From the NCBI RefSeq assembly GCF_021390675.1, contig NZ_JAJEJV010000004.1, forward strand, positions 1,674,001 to 1,738,000: 64,000 nucleotides of DNA. The letters run 5' to 3'. This document shows positions 35,370-43,921 of this stretch, in pieces. The stretch's first letter is position 1, and each line of letters begins with the position of its first letter. The translations under genes were made by a program, and so were the position numbers. This DNA is from Dyella sp. 2HG41-7. GTDB taxonomy: Bacteria; Pseudomonadota; Gammaproteobacteria; Xanthomonadales; Rhodanobacteraceae. The notes below the pieces were generated by a model. It did no database searches. It saw nothing but the letters and a program-made list of their open reading frames with translations, and had not been told where the DNA came from.

Positions 35370-35933
35370 ATGAGTTTGCCAAGCATCGTCAGCACTCAGT
35401 CGCCATCGGTGAGCGGCCTTTATGTAAACCGTTACGGTCATTACAAAAAGGAATCCAGCCTAGCCAAGCCGTCGACACCTGCCGCGTCGACGGATTCCGG
35501 CAGTGCAGAACCGCTCGCTTCGGCGATCGCCGCCGCTCTGACGCAACTTGGGCTGATCCCCAACGCCAACACGGCGGATTCGGAGAATGCCGCGACGACT
35601 GGCAACGAATCTATCGACGCGCTTTCGCTGTCGAAAAGCGCATCGCCGCACATTCAGCAATATCGAAGCATGGCGTCGGCGTCTTCCAGTTTGGCGCAGG
35701 CATTGAGCGCCAGCGCGAACAGCACGTCGCAAACATCGCGTGGCGACGGTCAGCTGACCTCGGTGTTTCAAAGCTTATGGACGTCGCTCGGTGCGTCGTC
35801 CGGCATGTCTGCCAGCGCGCCTTCGGATGGCACGATGCCAAGCCTGCAATCGTTTATGGAAACACTCGCGCGCCATTTCAGTCAGAGCGGCATCAGCGGC
35901 CTACGCGGCGTGTTTGTCGATACCGTGGCTTAG
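35370..35933 (+). CDS. hypothetical Ser/Ala-rich protein
   Basis: The 187-residue product is rich in Ser, Ala and Thr, has no signal peptide and ends with a helical segment (LQSFMETLARHFSQSGISGLRGVFV). No family is recognised. The low-complexity N-terminus may be disordered. ATG 35370 is preferred; TTG 35361 is the alternative. Its end overlaps the convergent DUF3820 gene by four bases. Confidence 0.6.
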   Translation: MSLPSIVSTQSPSVSGLYVNRYGHYKKESSLAKPSTPAASTDSGSAEPLASAIAAALTQLGLIPNANTADSENAATTGNESIDALSLSKSASPHIQQYRSMASASSSLAQALSASANSTSQTSRGDGQLTSVFQSLWTSLGASSGMSASAPSDGTMPSLQSFMETLARHFSQSGISGLRGVFVDTVA

Positions 35934-36145
35934 CCGCGTTTACGCAGCGGATCCAGCAGCGACTTCAATCCGTTGTGATCGAGCTCAAGCATCAACGCCA
36001 GTAAATTGCCCAGGTCGCCGGGCGGAAAACCCTTGCGCGCAAACCAGGCGAGATAGGCGCCGGGTAAATCGGCGATCAAGCGACCCTGGTATTTACCGTA
36101 CGGCATCGTGACGGTCACCAATCGCTGCAGATCTTCCGGTTTCAT
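35930..36145 (-). CDS. DUF3820 family protein
   Basis: The 71-residue product reads MPYGKYQGRLIADLPGAYLAWFARKGFPPGDLGNLLALM, which is the DUF3820 signature. These small proteins are annotated as putative quorum-sensing-regulated factors in gammaproteobacteria, but the function is unproven. It lies next to the MHYT-GGDEF-EAL gene on the same strand. Confidence 0.88.
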   Translation of the reverse strand: MKPEDLQRLVTVTMPYGKYQGRLIADLPGAYLAWFARKGFPPGDLGNLLALMLELDHNGLKSLLDPLRKRG

Positions 36146-36216
36146 GGTGCGCGGCTCGGTGTCGGTAAACGGGCTTGCGATTATGACAGCGCCGAAGCAG
36201 GAGAGTGTGCTGCTCG

Positions 36217-38292
36217 TTACGCCGGTTCGATATCGATCTGCTGTTCCAGCAACGTGGCGAATGCGCCGGCGGTCAGCGGCTTGCCGAGCAAATAACCCTG
36301 CATCTGATCGCAGGCCATCACTTGCAGTTCCGACAACTGCGACGGCGTTTCCACGCCTTCGGCCACCACTTCCATGTTGAGCGAATGCGCCAGCGCGATA
36401 ATCGCCGAAACGATCGCGCGACCCTCGTGGCCTTGCGCGTCCAAACCGTTGGTAAAGAATCGGTCGATCTTCAACTGCTTGACGCGGAAGCGCTCTAGAT
36501 ACGCAAGGCTCGAATAACCGGTGCCGAAATCGTCGATGGCGATTTCGAATCCTGCGCCCTGAAATGCCTGGATCATATCGACCGTTTTCGGCGCATCGTG
36601 CATCGCCACGGCTTCGGTGATTTCGAAAATAATCTGATCGCAGCGCACGTGTTCGGCGTGCACGATCGAAACCATGGTGTCGATCAGATCGGGCTGAATC
36701 ATCTGCCTCGGCGAAAGATTAACGGCCACTTTCATCTCCGGCAGTCCGGCCATTTGCCATTGCCGAATCTGGCGGCACGTTTCGCGAACTACCCATTCGC
36801 CAATTTGTACGATCAGGCCGGAACGTTCGGCGGTAGGAATAAACTCCGTCGGCATCAGCAATCCGAGCTCGGGGTGTTCCAGCCGAATCAGCGCTTCCGC
36901 GCCCACCAGCTCGTTGTTCAAACCGTCGTATTTAGGCTGGAAACGCAGCGAGAAATGGCCTTCGTCCAGCGCGACGCGTATCGCATTTTGAATCTGCAGC
37001 GTACGCATCGCTGCTACGTTCATGCTCGACTCGAAAAAGCGCCACGTCGCACGTCCGGCGCGCTTGGCTTCGTACATGGCTGCGTCGGCGTTTTTCAGCA
37101 AGGCGTCGGCGCTTTCGCCGTCGCGCGGAAACAAAGCGATACCCACGCTTGGTACGGCTTGCAGCGGCTGCTCGTCGCTCCAATGGCCGCGCCCCATGCG
37201 GTCGAGCACGCTCTGCGCGAGGTCTTGCGCTTCATCCGGCGATGCCAGATTTTCGATCAGCACCACAAACTCGTCACCGCCGAGTCGCGCGACCGTGTCG
37301 CCGTCGCGCACGCATTGTTGCAAGCGCCGCGCGAAGGCCTTCAACACTTCGTCGCCGGTCGAGTGGCCCAGCGAATCGTTGATGGTCTTGAAACCGTCGA
37401 TGTCCATAAACAGCACGGCGAACATCGTATCGGCGCGCTTTGCGTTGTGGACCACCGTTTCGATGCGCTCCACCAGCGCTCGGCGATTGGGCAGGTCGGT
37501 CAGTGTATCGTGATTGACCATGCGCACGATCTGATCGTTGAGCTGTGTTACCGATCCGGCAAGCAATTCCGTGCGCACGTCGAAGCGGGACAAAATCAGC
37601 GTCACCGTTAAAATCGCAAACGTGAAAAGCGTAATGGTGGTGGCGAGCCAGCGCGTATCCACGCCATTAGCGGCGCCGCAAATCGAGCCGGGCATAAAAT
37701 CGGCGGCGGCCATCGCGGTGTAATGCATGCCGGTAATGGCCACGCCCATCACCAGCGCCGCGCCGATGCGCTTGACGATAATGTGGCGCTGCCGAATATC
37801 GCTTAGCGTGCGGGCGATCCATAGCGCGGCCGTCGACGCCACAATGGCGATAGCGATCGACGCCATAAAAAGGGTCGGGTCGTAATCGATGCCCGGGCTC
37901 ATACGCAGAGCAGCCATGCCGGTGTAATGCATGCCGGCGATGCCAAACCCCATCAGCACGCCGCCCACCGCGATATCGAGTACGCCAAAATGCGCGCGCG
38001 TCACGACGTAGAGCGCAAACCACGAAACAAGAATCGCGATCAGCAACGAATAACCGGAGATCGCCAAATCGTAGCCAAGCGGAATTGGCAGCGAAAACGC
38101 CAGCATCGCGACAAAGTGCATCGACCAGATTCCGACGCCCATCGCTGTCGCGCCGCCGGCCAACCATGCGTGACGAACAGCCGAATGCTTCAGCATGGAA
38201 ATGCGGCTTGCCAAATCGAGCGCTGTGAAGGATGCAAGCGTGGCAACCATCAGCGATACCACGACGAGCAAAGAGTTATAGGTACTGGGCAT
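36217..38292 (-). CDS. MHYT-GGDEF-EAL cyclic di-GMP protein
   Basis: Seven membrane segments in residues 1-235 contain WSMHFVAM, GMHYTGM and GMHYTAM, the MHYT sensor motif thought to bind metal and diatomic gas. The GGDEF domain (about 260-420) keeps GGDEF at 338-342 with an RxxD inhibitory site at 329-332. The EAL domain (about 430-685) has E466-A467-L468, EITEAV and IDDFGTGYSS. Both domains look intact, so it could make or degrade cyclic di-GMP. It appears to be its own transcription unit. Confidence 0.95.
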   Translation of the reverse strand: MPSTYNSLLVVVSLMVATLASFTALDLASRISMLKHSAVRHAWLAGGATAMGVGIWSMHFVAMLAFSLPIPLGYDLAISGYSLLIAILVSWFALYVVTRAHFGVLDIAVGGVLMGFGIAGMHYTGMAALRMSPGIDYDPTLFMASIAIAIVASTAALWIARTLSDIRQRHIIVKRIGAALVMGVAITGMHYTAMAAADFMPGSICGAANGVDTRWLATTITLFTFAILTVTLILSRFDVRTELLAGSVTQLNDQIVRMVNHDTLTDLPNRRALVERIETVVHNAKRADTMFAVLFMDIDGFKTINDSLGHSTGDEVLKAFARRLQQCVRDGDTVARLGGDEFVVLIENLASPDEAQDLAQSVLDRMGRGHWSDEQPLQAVPSVGIALFPRDGESADALLKNADAAMYEAKRAGRATWRFFESSMNVAAMRTLQIQNAIRVALDEGHFSLRFQPKYDGLNNELVGAEALIRLEHPELGLLMPTEFIPTAERSGLIVQIGEWVVRETCRQIRQWQMAGLPEMKVAVNLSPRQMIQPDLIDTMVSIVHAEHVRCDQIIFEITEAVAMHDAPKTVDMIQAFQGAGFEIAIDDFGTGYSSLAYLERFRVKQLKIDRFFTNGLDAQGHEGRAIVSAIIALAHSLNMEVVAEGVETPSQLSELQVMACDQMQGYLLGKPLTAGAFATLLEQQIDIEPA

Positions 38293-38596
38293 AGCTTCCG
38301 CGCGCGATTTGAATACTGTTTTTCCAGCACAAATTATCGGCGGAATACGGTTAGTACTGAAGACGGCGTTTTTCGTCAGTTTGCTGTGGGTATAAGCGCG
38401 AAAGTGTCGTAAATGGGCAGGTGTTTAGCCCGAAACAGAACGGCAGTGGTCGAGGAGTAAAGAAATAATGCACTTTCATCGTGTTTTGGAAAGGCAGGCG
38501 ACAGTTTGTCTCGGCTGGTTTCCTGAGAGCGGCGTAGGCCATCGATTCCTGCGATGGCCCACGTAAATTTATTCGCGTGTCGTAGCGCATTAATGG
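38293..38596. other. leftward promoter region and tail of mddA
   Basis: No gene is supported in these 304 bases. They lie between two leftward genes and must contain the promoter of the cyclic di-GMP protein. I see no strong repeat. Confidence 0.5.
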
Positions 38597-39373
38597 CTAA
38601 TGCGAATGAAGCGTTGGCCTCGACGATTTATCGCCAAAGTGTTTTTGGTGCGTGAGAAACGGTATCAACATCGAAACGCGTTGCTGATATTGGCGATACC
38701 GTTCGCCGAAGGTTGCGACAAGGTCGCGCTCCTCATAATGCACGGCGATCAGGATGTATGTCGTCATCGCCAAGGTAAACAGCAAATGGCCCGTCGTCAT
38801 CCGCGGCGTCGCCCAGAACGCGATCAGAAAACCGAGCAGTAGCGGATGCCGCACCACGCGATAAAACAGCGGAATACGGAAACCGATCTGCGTATAGGTT
38901 TTGTTTTTGAGATTCAAATAGACCTGGCGCAATCCAAACAGATCGAAATGATTGATAAGCACCGTACTGGCCAACACCAAAACCCATCCCAGCGCAAACA
39001 AAACCCACAGCACCTGCGCTGCAAACGATGGTGATACGCGCCATACCTCACGCGTCATCGGCATCCATAACGCGAACAACAAAATCAAAGTCAGGCTAGC
39101 CAGCAACACATAGGTGCTGCGTTCGATGGTGGGCGGTATCCAGCGTGTCCACCAGCTTTTGAAGCCCGGTCGGGCCATCACGCTGTGCTGAATGCCAAAC
39201 AGCGCGACCAACGCCAGGTCGATTAAGATCGCCAAGGCCAAAGGCGTCGACGATCCCGTATCGATGGATTTGGGCACCGCCACATTGCCCACAAAACCGA
39301 TCAAATAAAGAAAGGTGGCGAAGAACGCGAGATAGCAAACTAGGCCATAAATAAAGCTGAGCAAGCGAGTCAT
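38597..39373 (-). CDS. mddA: methanethiol S-methyltransferase
   Basis: The 258-residue protein has about five membrane segments and matches MddA throughout. Landmarks are LYLIGFVGNVAVPKSIDTG, IQHSVMARPGFKSWWTRWIP, IERSTYVLLAS, INHFDLFGLRQVYL, YRVVRHPLLLGFLIAFWATP and YEERDLVATFGERYRQY. RxxRHP with EERDL is the isoprenylcysteine-methyltransferase-type SAM site. The enzyme makes dimethyl sulfide from methanethiol using S-adenosylmethionine. It is monocistronic. Confidence 0.88.
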   Translation of the reverse strand: MTRLLSFIYGLVCYLAFFATFLYLIGFVGNVAVPKSIDTGSSTPLALAILIDLALVALFGIQHSVMARPGFKSWWTRWIPPTIERSTYVLLASLTLILLFALWMPMTREVWRVSPSFAAQVLWVLFALGWVLVLASTVLINHFDLFGLRQVYLNLKNKTYTQIGFRIPLFYRVVRHPLLLGFLIAFWATPRMTTGHLLFTLAMTTYILIAVHYEERDLVATFGERYRQYQQRVSMLIPFLTHQKHFGDKSSRPTLHSH

Positions 39374-39624
39374 ACACGAACCTCCCGCCGACCTTTGCGG
39401 CGCGCGCTGGCAAACCAGAAACCGGCCGTTCGCCTGGCAAAAAGCAGCTTCCCGGCGACTGACTGGGCGTGCAATTGGGTGTACTGTGGCGCCAGGCGGT
39501 CGGCAGCGTCCTATCCGCGCGTCGCTCCGACTTGCTCAACCGTCCGGATGTTTTATATGCCGGCGGTCGCCTCAGGGGATTAGGCCGAACGCGTTGACGC
39601 ACGGGTTTGGTGGAGGGTCCCGCC

Positions 39625-40155
39625 ATGGTGCAGGGCATTGCCGAGGCTATGCAGCGCGTCAGGGCCGTGCTGCAACGACAGCCTCACATCGGTCTTCAGA
39701 ACGACACGCCGGCCACCGCGCATTGGCAGCAGGGTTTGCGCTTCGTGTGCAGCCATCCGCACGGCACGCAAGTGTTGACCGATATGCCGCCGGAGGTGGG
39801 CGGCAACGGTGATCAAGTGACGCCGGGCTGGCTATTTCGTGCGGGCTCGGCGTCTTGCCTTGGCACTAGCATCGCCATGAACGCGGCGGCGGAAGGCATT
39901 GCGCTGACGCGGCTGGATGTGTCGGTGCACAGTCGCACCGATACGCGCGGCATTCTCGGCATGGCCGACGTCAACGGCGAGCCCGTGTTCGCCGGTCCTT
40001 ACGAAATGCATTGGCATATTCGCATCGACGCGCATGGCGCGACCGCCGAGCAGCTGTGCGATCTGGTGGACCGAAGCCGCCGCGGTTCGCCGATGGCCTG
40101 CGCCATAGAAAACGCATTGCCGATTCAGGTGCATATCGAAGCCAACGTTACGTGA
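39625..40155 (+). CDS. OsmC family protein
   Basis: The 177-residue protein has the OsmC fold. AGSASCLGTSIAMNAAAEGIALTRLDVSV supplies the single conserved Cys and the central helix, and the C-terminal segment follows the usual RGSPMACAIENALPIQVHI pattern (the second Cys). OsmC proteins detoxify organic hydroperoxides. GGAGGG seven bases before ATG 39625 sets the start. The AraC gene follows with a possible translational overlap. Confidence 0.8.
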   Translation: MVQGIAEAMQRVRAVLQRQPHIGLQNDTPATAHWQQGLRFVCSHPHGTQVLTDMPPEVGGNGDQVTPGWLFRAGSASCLGTSIAMNAAAEGIALTRLDVSVHSRTDTRGILGMADVNGEPVFAGPYEMHWHIRIDAHGATAEQLCDLVDRSRRGSPMACAIENALPIQVHIEANVT

Positions 40156-40166
40156 GTGCTGCGAAC

Positions 40167-41141
40167 ATGGATGCACTATCGGAAATTCTGCGCGTCGTGC
40201 ATCTGATCGGCGCGATTTTTATCCAGGCGCGATTCACCGCGCCGTGGTGCTATCAGTCCCCGCGCGCCGATACGGTTGCGCCAATGCTTGAGCCTGGCGC
40301 CGAGCGCGTGGTGATCTTTCACTTGATAACCGAAGGCATGTGCTACGTCGAAATGGACGATCAGCCACCGACGCATCTGATTGCGGGCGACGTGGTGGTT
40401 TTCCCGCGCGGCGACGCACACCGCATGAGTTCAGAACTCAACCTGCAACCAGCCCGGGGCTCGCCATTGCAAGAAGTGCTGTCGCGCCGCCCGCGCATGC
40501 TTGCTTACGGCGGCGGCGGACCGACCACGCGCATCGTCTGCGGATATTTGGCGTGCGATGCGCGACTTGCGCACATGTTGCTCGGCGGTCTTCCATCCTT
40601 GGTGCATGTCAATCTGCGCGGATCGAATGCCGGCGCCTGGCTGGAAACGTCCGTGCGCTATGCGTTGAACGAAGCGCGTTCGCCCCGGCCGGGCGGGGAA
40701 GGCGTATTAGCGAAGCTGGCCGAAGTGTTGTTTATCGAAGTGCTGCGTCTTTATATGAACGAGCGGAGCGACGATCGCACGGGATGGCTCGCAAGCTTGA
40801 GCGATCCCATCGTAGGCGCGGCGTTGAATGCTTTGCATAAACGCCCCGCATACCCATGGTCGCTGGATGAATTGGCCAATGCCGCATCGACATCGCGTTC
40901 CGTGCTCGCCGTGCGTTTTCATACGCTGGTCGGCAGCACGCCGATGCAATACCTCACGCAATGGCGCATGTTGCTCGCCGCCAATTTACTAAGTCGAAGT
41001 AATGCCACGCTGGCGCGCATTGCGGAGGATGTCGGTTATCAGACGGATACCGCGTTCAGCCGCGCATTTCATCGCGAATATGGCGTGCCGCCTGCGACGT
41101 GGCGGCGTCGGCAGACGGTGAGGGAGCATACCATTCGGTAG
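40167..41141 (+). CDS. AraC family regulator with cupin domain
   Basis: The N-terminal half is a cupin sensing domain (about 1-185, cupin_6 type), including HLIAGDVVVFPRGDAH. The C-terminal 100 residues are an AraC helix-turn-helix pair: SLDELANAASTSRSVLAVRFHTLVG and LARIAEDVGYQTDTAFSRAFHREYG. It likely activates its own neighbours or the OsmC gene. The start is ATG 40167; GTG 40152, overlapping the OsmC stop, is an alternative. Confidence 0.85.
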   Translation: MDALSEILRVVHLIGAIFIQARFTAPWCYQSPRADTVAPMLEPGAERVVIFHLITEGMCYVEMDDQPPTHLIAGDVVVFPRGDAHRMSSELNLQPARGSPLQEVLSRRPRMLAYGGGGPTTRIVCGYLACDARLAHMLLGGLPSLVHVNLRGSNAGAWLETSVRYALNEARSPRPGGEGVLAKLAEVLFIEVLRLYMNERSDDRTGWLASLSDPIVGAALNALHKRPAYPWSLDELANAASTSRSVLAVRFHTLVGSTPMQYLTQWRMLLAANLLSRSNATLARIAEDVGYQTDTAFSRAFHREYGVPPATWRRRQTVREHTIR

Positions 41142-41146
41142 TTTAG

Positions 41147-41986
41147 TCAGCGCCGCGTCGCCAACACCCCATCCAATGCAAGCTGCGCCTTGAATCCCGC
41201 CTTCTCCAAACGCTTCGCCACTTCGCGCGGCACATCGCGATCGCTGGTGAGCTTGTTGGGGCTTCCCGTGTAATGGAACAAGCGCCCACCACGACGCAAC
41301 ACGCGCGCCAGTTGATCGTAGAACGCCTGCGAATAAAGTTCTCCAGCAATGCCAAAGCGCGGGGGATCGTGCAGCAACGCATCGACCGATGCATCGGGAA
41401 CCTGCGAAATCACCTGCGACACATCGGCATTGGCAAGCTGCAAACGACCGCCGTATTCGGGCGCATCCGGGTCCGGCGACCACGGATTGAGCGTGCGCAA
41501 CCACAACACATCGGGATTTTTTTCGAACGACTGGATACGCGCGACGCCTGCCTCCAGACAACATGCGGCGAAATAACCCAAGCCGCCGCAGGTATCCAAA
41601 ACAACTTTGCCACGCGGTTCCACCAACGCTACTTTGCGACGCGCATCGTCGACCGGCGATTCTTTCGACGTCGGTAGCATCTTGATGCCGTCGATTTCGA
41701 ACGTCGGCGCACCCCATTCGGTCGGCACCAATTTGATCAGCGAACCGGAAAACCGCGAGATCGGCGAAAACGCATCGCCATCCCAGTAATAAATCGTGCG
41801 GTCTTTCAATTTAGGCGGATACGGGTAGTGCTGGCCCTTCCATTGCCACGATTCCGCGTGCAGCGTGGCGGCGCCGTTCGAGCGTCCCAAATCCAGCGAA
41901 CCATTCCATTCACCCGCGGCATCGCGTGCGGCAAGCAAGGTTTCGGCGACAGGGCGCGTGAGCAGGGGGCCGGAATAATGCGGCAC
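41147..41986 (-). CDS. class I SAM-dependent methyltransferase
   Basis: VVLDTCGGLGYFAACCLEAG is motif I, IQSFEKNPDVLWL gives the acidic end of strand 2, and ALLHDPPRFGIAGELYSQAFYDQLARVLRRGGRLFHYTG is the active-site region with DPPR. It resembles archaeal-type and spermidine-synthase-like methyltransferases; the substrate is not visible. The start is uncertain: GTG 41986 gives the natural VPHYSGPLLTRP beginning, while an extension to 42046 would cross the hairpin at 42015-42037. It ends five bases from the convergent AraC gene. Confidence 0.75.
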   Translation of the reverse strand: MPHYSGPLLTRPVAETLLAARDAAGEWNGSLDLGRSNGAATLHAESWQWKGQHYPYPPKLKDRTIYYWDGDAFSPISRFSGSLIKLVPTEWGAPTFEIDGIKMLPTSKESPVDDARRKVALVEPRGKVVLDTCGGLGYFAACCLEAGVARIQSFEKNPDVLWLRTLNPWSPDPDAPEYGGRLQLANADVSQVISQVPDASVDALLHDPPRFGIAGELYSQAFYDQLARVLRRGGRLFHYTGSPNKLTSDRDVPREVAKRLEKAGFKAQLALDGVLATRR

Positions 41987-42014
41987 GTCGGGACATCTCG
42001 TAGAAGAAGAGGGT

Positions 42015-42037
42015 GGCGTTATTTTCGGAATAACGCC
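42015..42037. terminator. hairpin between two leftward genes
   Basis: GGCGTTATT at 42015-42023 pairs with AATAACGCC at 42029-42037. It lies after the stop of the small gene at 42073 and before the methyltransferase start, so it may end or partly attenuate transcription. Confidence 0.6.
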
Positions 42038-42072
42038 GCCGCTCATCATACAGGCTGGCGAATGGCGCTTCG

Positions 42073-42363
42073 TCAATCGGTGGGAACCCACGCATCCCCG
42101 ATCTGTTCGAAACGCACATGCGCCGCTTCCGTCGATCCCGCGCTCATCTCGATCAGCACTTCCACCGCCTGCAGCGCATGCGCGAGCGAGCGCATATTCA
42201 TATAGGGCGAAAGCTGAGCCGCGTCGCGGATGATATTGACGATGCCGTGCGCGTGCTCCTGCAACATATAAGCATCGCTCAGCAGCGCAAGCGGGCTGCC
42301 GATGGGCGCGGGGTAATAACTGGTGCTAAGGGTGAGCCAGGCTCCCGGATCTTTTTCTTTCAT
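42073..42363 (-). CDS. small conserved protein with structured leader
   Basis: The 96-residue product has a helical core (LALLSDAYMLQEHAHGIVNIIRDAAQL then MRSLAHALQAVEVLIEMS). It has no signal peptide. AAAGGAA eight bases before ATG 42363 sets the start. The size and helical layout resemble Pseudomonas DUF3077/DUF6124-type small proteins, but this is a guess. A long structured leader lies upstream. Confidence 0.7.
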   Translation of the reverse strand: MKEKDPGAWLTLSTSYYPAPIGSPLALLSDAYMLQEHAHGIVNIIRDAAQLSPYMNMRSLAHALQAVEVLIEMSAGSTEAAHVRFEQIGDAWVPTD

Positions 42364-42610
42364 CGAACGTTCCTTTGCGCGACGGAGACACCGCCGCCCG
42401 CCGAAGCGCGGGCGACGGACGTGCCGGGGTAGGAACCGATTCTCCAAGAGACCGGCCAGGCCAAAGCCTGCCCGGCACGCCCGCCATAAACGCGGGGGTG
42501 TTAGCGCATGAAGAGCGCGCCGTTTGGCGCGTGCGCCTTGGAGAATTTCGGGGTCCTACGCCCGGTCGCTGAATTGGCAGCGACATGACCAAGCTAAGGC
42601 TGACCCCCTT
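42364..42610 (-). ncRNA. long structured 5' leader
   Basis: On the minus strand the roughly 245 bases before ATG 42363 can fold repeatedly. TCGCTG and CAGCGA pair. TTCTCCAAG and CTTGGAGAA form a long-range closing pair, about 100 bases apart. Inside lie a CGCGCC/GGCGCG hairpin and CCGGGCAGGC against GCCTGGCCGG. CGCCCGC and GCGGGCG form a hairpin next to the ribosome binding site. The layout suggests a cis-acting RNA. I cannot assign it to a known riboswitch. Confidence 0.5.
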
Positions 42611-42813
42611 CGAGGTCAAGCCATCCGTTGACGGGTTTTGCCTTGCGGCGTGTGGGCCGAAGGCACTGCTAGCCCGTTTCCATTAACGTATGCCCGAATA
42701 GGGGCAGCTACGTCGGATAACGAGGGGCGCAGGCCACAGTGGCCTGCGGCGCGGGACGTGGTTGCCGATGCGGCGTCTTTAGTGACGCGCGTATCGATTA
42801 AAAGGGGACAGGA

Positions 42814-43137
42814 GTGCCATTTACGTACGACGCGCTTTTCTACGTATTGTTCGCCATGGCCATCACTTGGCTCGTGCTTGTGTGGTTTTTGTTTCGGCGG
42901 CTCGCAGCGAGTCACGCCATTAAATACGCGGAGATGGGCAAGCCATCGTTGTTCTTGAATAACAATATGAGAACCACGATTCGCACACTCAAATTCCTCT
43001 TCACCCGCGAACCGGAAAGCCTCGGCGATACAAGTCTTCTGCTTCAGGTCAACGTCATGCGCGTTTGGATTGTCGTCTACACCGCAGGTTTTATCGCGTT
43101 GGTTTTTATGGTGCAGCATGTTCCCGCCACACAATGA
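42814..43137 (+). CDS. small membrane protein
   Basis: The 107-residue product has two membrane helices (about 8-28 and 84-102) around a charged loop (KYAEMGKPSLFLNNNMRTTIRTLKFLF). The GTG start follows AAAGGGG at a seven-base spacing. The two-helix layout is vaguely that of UspB-type stress proteins, but no match can be claimed. Confidence 0.7.
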   Translation: MPFTYDALFYVLFAMAITWLVLVWFLFRRLAASHAIKYAEMGKPSLFLNNNMRTTIRTLKFLFTREPESLGDTSLLLQVNVMRVWIVVYTAGFIALVFMVQHVPATQ

Positions 43138-43256
43138 TCAAATTCGCGTTAGTGGAATCAACGTCCGAATTATTTATTGTGTGGCCCGATTTATTGTGCG
43201 GCTGTGATGCAAAGTGATTGGCGAAACATAAAACCACCTGACGAATGGAACGCTTG

Positions 43257-43511
43257 ATGATCGACAAAACGCTTCAACCCGTCGAGTGGGCCTCGTTCAT
43301 GTATGAACTCGAAGACGCTCGGGAGCACCTTGAAAAACTGATCAAGGATGTCGAGAGCGCTCCGGAATACGGCGAGACAGAACTTCGCATGGATCTCGGC
43401 CACGTGTTCGCGCATCTGAACAGAGCTTGGTGGAGAAGCACTCGAGATTTGACAGATGCTGATTGGAAAGCGGCTTCTCAGTTTCCTGGCGATTTAACGC
43501 CTATCGGCTAA
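43257..43511 (+). CDS. hypothetical small helical protein
   Basis: The 84-residue product (MIDKTLQPVEWASFMYELEDAREHLEKL) is acidic and helical. ATG 43257 has GGAA six bases upstream and is preferred to ATG 43245. It is followed at once by a palindrome copy (43513) and by another small gene. No family is recognised; it could be an immunity-type or cassette-type gene. Confidence 0.7.
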   Translation: MIDKTLQPVEWASFMYELEDAREHLEKLIKDVESAPEYGETELRMDLGHVFAHLNRAWWRSTRDLTDADWKAASQFPGDLTPIG

Positions 43512-43512
43512 G

Positions 43513-43539
43513 GCCCGCTTTCGAGCCGAAGCAGACAGT
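43513..43539 (+). repeat. palindrome family copy a
   Basis: GCCCGCTTTCGAGCCGAAGC begins this copy, one base after the stop of the preceding gene. It differs from the family consensus at a few positions. Confidence 0.8.
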
Positions 43540-43563
43540 TTGAAATGATATAGGGATAAATCA

Positions 43564-43848
43564 GTGAGTCTTTCGCCACAAGAAAAGGAGCTTCTGCGCC
43601 GGATCGACGAGATCCTTTTCTACGTATGGGATCCGATCGGGGTGGCTCGCGTACCTCAAGCACGCGATGAGTACGAAAACTATGTTCCTCAGATATTTCG
43701 TCGGCTTAAAGCAACCACCGGCGGACAGGATATTGCCGAATACCTCCATTGGTTAAGTACAGAACATATGGGTCTCGAGGCTAATCAGGTGCATGACGCC
43801 GAAGTAGTCAAGTTGCTTCTTCGATGGCGAAATCACCTTGTCCCCTAA
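43564..43848 (+). CDS. hypothetical small protein
   Basis: The 94-residue product (LRRIDEILFYVWDPIGVARVPQARDEYENYVPQIFRRL, then EHMGLE) has a conserved look. I recall this opening in proteins of unknown function scattered across proteobacteria, often near toxin-immunity or cassette regions. GTG 43564 is the start. A palindrome copy precedes it and another follows it. Confidence 0.75.
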   Translation: MSLSPQEKELLRRIDEILFYVWDPIGVARVPQARDEYENYVPQIFRRLKATTGGQDIAEYLHWLSTEHMGLEANQVHDAEVVKLLLRWRNHLVP

Positions 43849-43856
43849 TTTTTCGA

Positions 43857-43884
43857 GATCCGCTTTCGACAAAAGGCGGACGCT
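43857..43884 (+). repeat. palindrome family copy b
   Basis: GATCCGCTTTCGAC, then AAAAGGCGGACGC, nine bases after the stop of the preceding gene. Confidence 0.8.
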
Positions 43885-43921
43885 AATGGCGTGCCAACGC
43901 GCTTAGTTGAAGTGAGGTTCT

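Noticed and set aside
36598-37611. 337-codon + frame antisense to the MHYT-GGDEF-EAL gene
   Set aside because: The minus-strand protein has unmistakable GGDEF and EAL motifs; this frame is a shadow.
42326-42619. 97-codon minus frame across the structured leader
   Set aside because: It is low-complexity (Pro, Arg, Ser), crosses the leader hairpins and runs out of frame with the real gene.
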